This document shows positions 61,989 through 64,000 of a stretch of DNA of 64,000 bases, piece after piece. Below the pieces are notes generated by a model, which saw only the letters and a program-made list of their open reading frames with translations, searched no databases and had not been told where the DNA came from. Each line of letters opens with the position of its first letter. Positions within the stretch are counted from its first letter, which is position 1. Made by a program: the position numbers and the translations under genes. The stretch is from Flectonema sp. DT1601 (lineage: Eukaryota; Euglenozoa; Diplonemea; Diplonemida; Diplonemidae): positions 868,001-932,000 of the forward strand of contig OZ025784.1 of NCBI GenBank assembly GCA_964019425.1, given 5' to 3'.

Positions 61989-62853
61989 ACAGCACACGTA
62001 AACCTCCTTTAGCTTTCATCAAGGTTAACTTGTTTTTATATTACTGTTTTCTCTGTATGGTTTTAAGATAACCTCAAATCTACGTGGGAAAAATTCTCCT
62101 GCTTTGGTTTTATGTTCTTTATTCATGTTCTGCACCTTTATTATTTAAAAGAGAGACTTTCCAGTCTCTTTTATTGTTTCTTTCTTTCGTATGTTCGATC
62201 ACTTTTCAGTGAATGTGATGTTCTTACGGCAATTGTGTTCATCGTAGGAAAAAAAAAAAAAAATTTCTGTTTATACATCGTCAGATTGTTTCAGACGATC
62301 ATTCCAACGGTCATGAATTGTGTTCTCTGTTGTTGTGAATTACTCTCTCAGGGTACTTATAAATATACAGTAACGTTTTTTGGTTTAAAAAGTTGACTTA
62401 AAACTTAGCGTTTATTCATGCTGCAGTTTAATATAATTGATGTGCGTTGGTGGGTTGAGGGTGGTAATCAGTTTGTGTTTCTACAGGCGGTTGTGCTCCT
62501 CAATTGTGTCCTCTGTTGTTGTTAGTTCTTAGACAACTCGGAGTAATTTAAAGTTAAGAGCTATCCTTTTTGGGGTTTTTCTTTTATTATTTCAGACGAT
62601 CATTCTGTTTTCTTTTTTTTTATTTATTTGTGTCATCCAACCTGTTGAGATGTCATAGTTTTGATCTTCTCAAGAAATATTTCAATGATAGAGATCCAAT
62701 AAGGTGCAATAAAAAGTTAGCTCAATCAATCCGATGTATTTAGTTACACAGACACACACCCCAATGGATGATTAACCACTTTCGGTAGGACAGATTCCTA
62801 TAAAAGTCATTTTACAATAATTCACACTTAAACTCAACAGTTAAATATAAACC
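61989..62853. other. Intergenic and 5' flank of DOMON-b561 copy 5
   Basis: Holds a copy of the GAATTACTCTCT...CAGTAACGTT repeat (62320-62380). The last 110 bases match the proximal flank of the other DOMON-b561 genes, with TATAAAAG at 62799-62806. Confidence 0.65.
62799..62806 (+). promoter_or_regulatory. TATA-like box before copy 5
   Basis: TATAAAAG 55 bases before the ATG at 62854, as at 692 and 20568. Confidence 0.35.
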
Positions 62854-64000
62854 ATGAGAGTACTCAGTCTCTTTATATTGTTATCCTTATTGGGTGTTGG
62901 TAGTTCACAATGCACGGCTTCGACTCTGATTGTGACGGGAAGCACGACTTACGACTGCAGGATGGATTTGTCGTTGGAAGTAACCCTCCACTGGAACCGT
63001 GTAGCGAGTGGTATGGTTGCTGTTGCGGCCACCACGTCGGTCAACGGATGGTTTTCAGTGTCGTTTCCTAATGCTTTGGGTTCCATGGTGCCTGCTATTG
63101 GTGTCGCATCGACCAGTGCGACGGTTGCGGACATCTTCTCGATTACTGGAAGGTCAGCGGCTGGAATCACTTCAACGACGTCGGCAAACATCAACACCCC
63201 GACGACTGAGATCACGGGTGGCATGCGTATTCTGAGATTCAACGTCCCTTCGACTTTTTTGACGGCTGCCAAGCCAGTAAACTTCGCTTTCCATTCAAAT
63301 GAGATGGCATTTCCCATGAACGTCCATACTTTCCGAGGTACTTTGCTTGTGCATTTCGTAGATGTGACAGTTGCTCCTGCCCCGACTCCATTACCTACTC
63401 CACCACCGACTCCGCTGCCGACTCCACCGCCGCCTCCGCTGCCAACTCCGCCACCAACTCCACCACCGACTCCGCCGCCAACTCCGCTGCCAACTCCGCT
63501 GCCAACTCCGCTGCCAACTCCACCACCAACTCCACCACCGACTCCGCCGCCAACTCCGCCACCAACTCCACCACCGACTCCGCCGCCAACTCCGCTGCCA
63601 ACTCCACCACCAACTCCACCACCGACTCCGCCGCCAACTCCGCCACCAACTCCACCACCGACTCCGCCGCCAACTCCGCTGCCAACTCCACCACCAACTC
63701 CACCACCGACTCCGCCGCCAACTCCGCCACCAACTCCACCACCGACTCCGCTGCCAACTCCACCACCAACTCCACCACCGACTCCGCCGCCAACTCCGCC
63801 GCCAACTCCGCTGCCAACTCCGCCGCCAACTCCACCACCTCCAACTCTGCCACCTACGCCACCTCCAACTTCGCCGCCAACTCCGCTGACGACTCCACCA
63901 CCAACTACATCGGTGGTTCCAACTCCGCCTGCTGTTACTAACGCTCCAACTGATGACACAATTAACTTTGAAGTAGTCGCAGAATTGAGTGATCTGGTTA
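62854..64000 (+). CDS. DOMON-b561 protein (copy 5), cut by window end
   Basis: At least 382 aa, open to the last base. Identical signal peptide (MRVLSLFILLSLLGVGSSQC), one DOMON domain (about 19-170) that is closer to the domains of copy 1 in places (GVASTSAT, TGRSAAGITS), then a very long Pro/Thr linker (about 174-355) and the start of the shared middle region (TINFEVVAELSDL). The b561 part must lie beyond 64000. The linker is six to seven times longer than in copy 2 and probably acts as a stiff, glycosylated stalk. Confidence 0.85.
   Translation, partial: MRVLSLFILLSLLGVGSSQCTASTLIVTGSTTYDCRMDLSLEVTLHWNRVASGMVAVAATTSVNGWFSVSFPNALGSMVPAIGVASTSATVADIFSITGRSAAGITSTTSANINTPTTEITGGMRILRFNVPSTFLTAAKPVNFAFHSNEMAFPMNVHTFRGTLLVHFVDVTVAPAPTPLPTPPPTPLPTPPPPPLPTPPPTPPPTPPPTPLPTPLPTPLPTPPPTPPPTPPPTPPPTPPPTPPPTPLPTPPPTPPPTPPPTPPPTPPPTPPPTPLPTPPPTPPPTPPPTPPPTPPPTPLPTPPPTPPPTPPPTPPPTPLPTPPPTPPPPTLPPTPPPTSPPTPLTTPPPTTSVVPTPPAVTNAPTDDTINFEVVAELSDLV
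63385..63905 (+). repeat. Coding PTPP/PTPL minisatellite
   Basis: Tandem 12-base units encoding PTPP or PTPL, with a higher-order pattern of about 60-120 bases (CTGCCAACTCCACCACCAAC blocks recur). Other frames on both strands also stay open because of the repeat. Confidence 0.9.

Noticed and set aside
62949-63959. 336-residue Gly/Val frame on the minus strand and Arg/Leu frame on the plus strand
   Set aside because: Both are by-products of the PTPP-encoding repeat in the DOMON-b561 copy 5.

Overview
The window is nuclear DNA of a protist, judged from AT-rich intergenic DNA full of A and T homopolymers, large N-terminal signal or anchor sequences, mitochondrial and Golgi-type proteins, two coding regions interrupted by GT-AG introns, 18S rRNA gene fragments and many transposon remnants. 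All host genes I can support (about 20) lie on the + strand. Many start codons sit only a few bases to a few tens of bases after a pyrimidine-rich tract ending in AG. That combination suggests long one-directional transcription units with spliced-leader addition, as in Euglenozoa. The presence of ordinary cis-introns would fit a diplonemid- or euglenid-like lineage better than a trypanosomatid. This placement is inference; no species can be named from the sequence alone.

Region by region. 1-32 kb is repeat-rich. It holds copies of a secreted/membrane DOMON plus cytochrome b561 family (747, 20623 and 27557, with broken pieces near 15.4 and 18 kb; another copy runs off the right end from 62854). 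It also holds an exostosin-type glycosyltransferase (10171), a second glycosyltransferase split by a 634-base intron (12592-14623), a reverse transcriptase fused to a Josephin-like protease domain (4572-6023), a decayed ingi-like LINE (6758-9235), several terminal-inverted-repeat (TIR) elements, and three 18S rRNA fragments. 32-62 kb is gene-dense: a PLAC8-like Cys-rich protein, a very long Dicer-related helicase with a Gln/His-rich repeat array, a ubiquitin-like/PDZ/four-helix membrane protein, a zinc-finger membrane protein, an oxygenase-like protein with a ubiquitin-like head, a three-domain cyclic-nucleotide-binding protein, succinyl-CoA:3-ketoacid CoA transferase with a 70-base intron, an unknown one-helix protein, three tandem purple acid phosphatases, a mitochondrial carrier, a BspA-type leucine-rich-repeat protein with a ubiquitin-like head, and a low-complexity unknown.

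The genes do not form one pathway. Themes are surface or secretory redox and glycosylation (DOMON-b561, two glycosyltransferases, phosphatases), mitochondrial metabolism (CoA transferase, carrier) and signalling or RNA-silencing-type functions (cNMP protein, Dicer-related helicase). The points most worth a second look are the RT-Josephin fusion, the TIR element sitting inside a clean intron, the shared block that interrupts most cytochrome b561 copies just before the last heme histidine, the stand-alone Dicer-related helicase, and the repeated use of ubiquitin-like N-termini by neighbouring genes.
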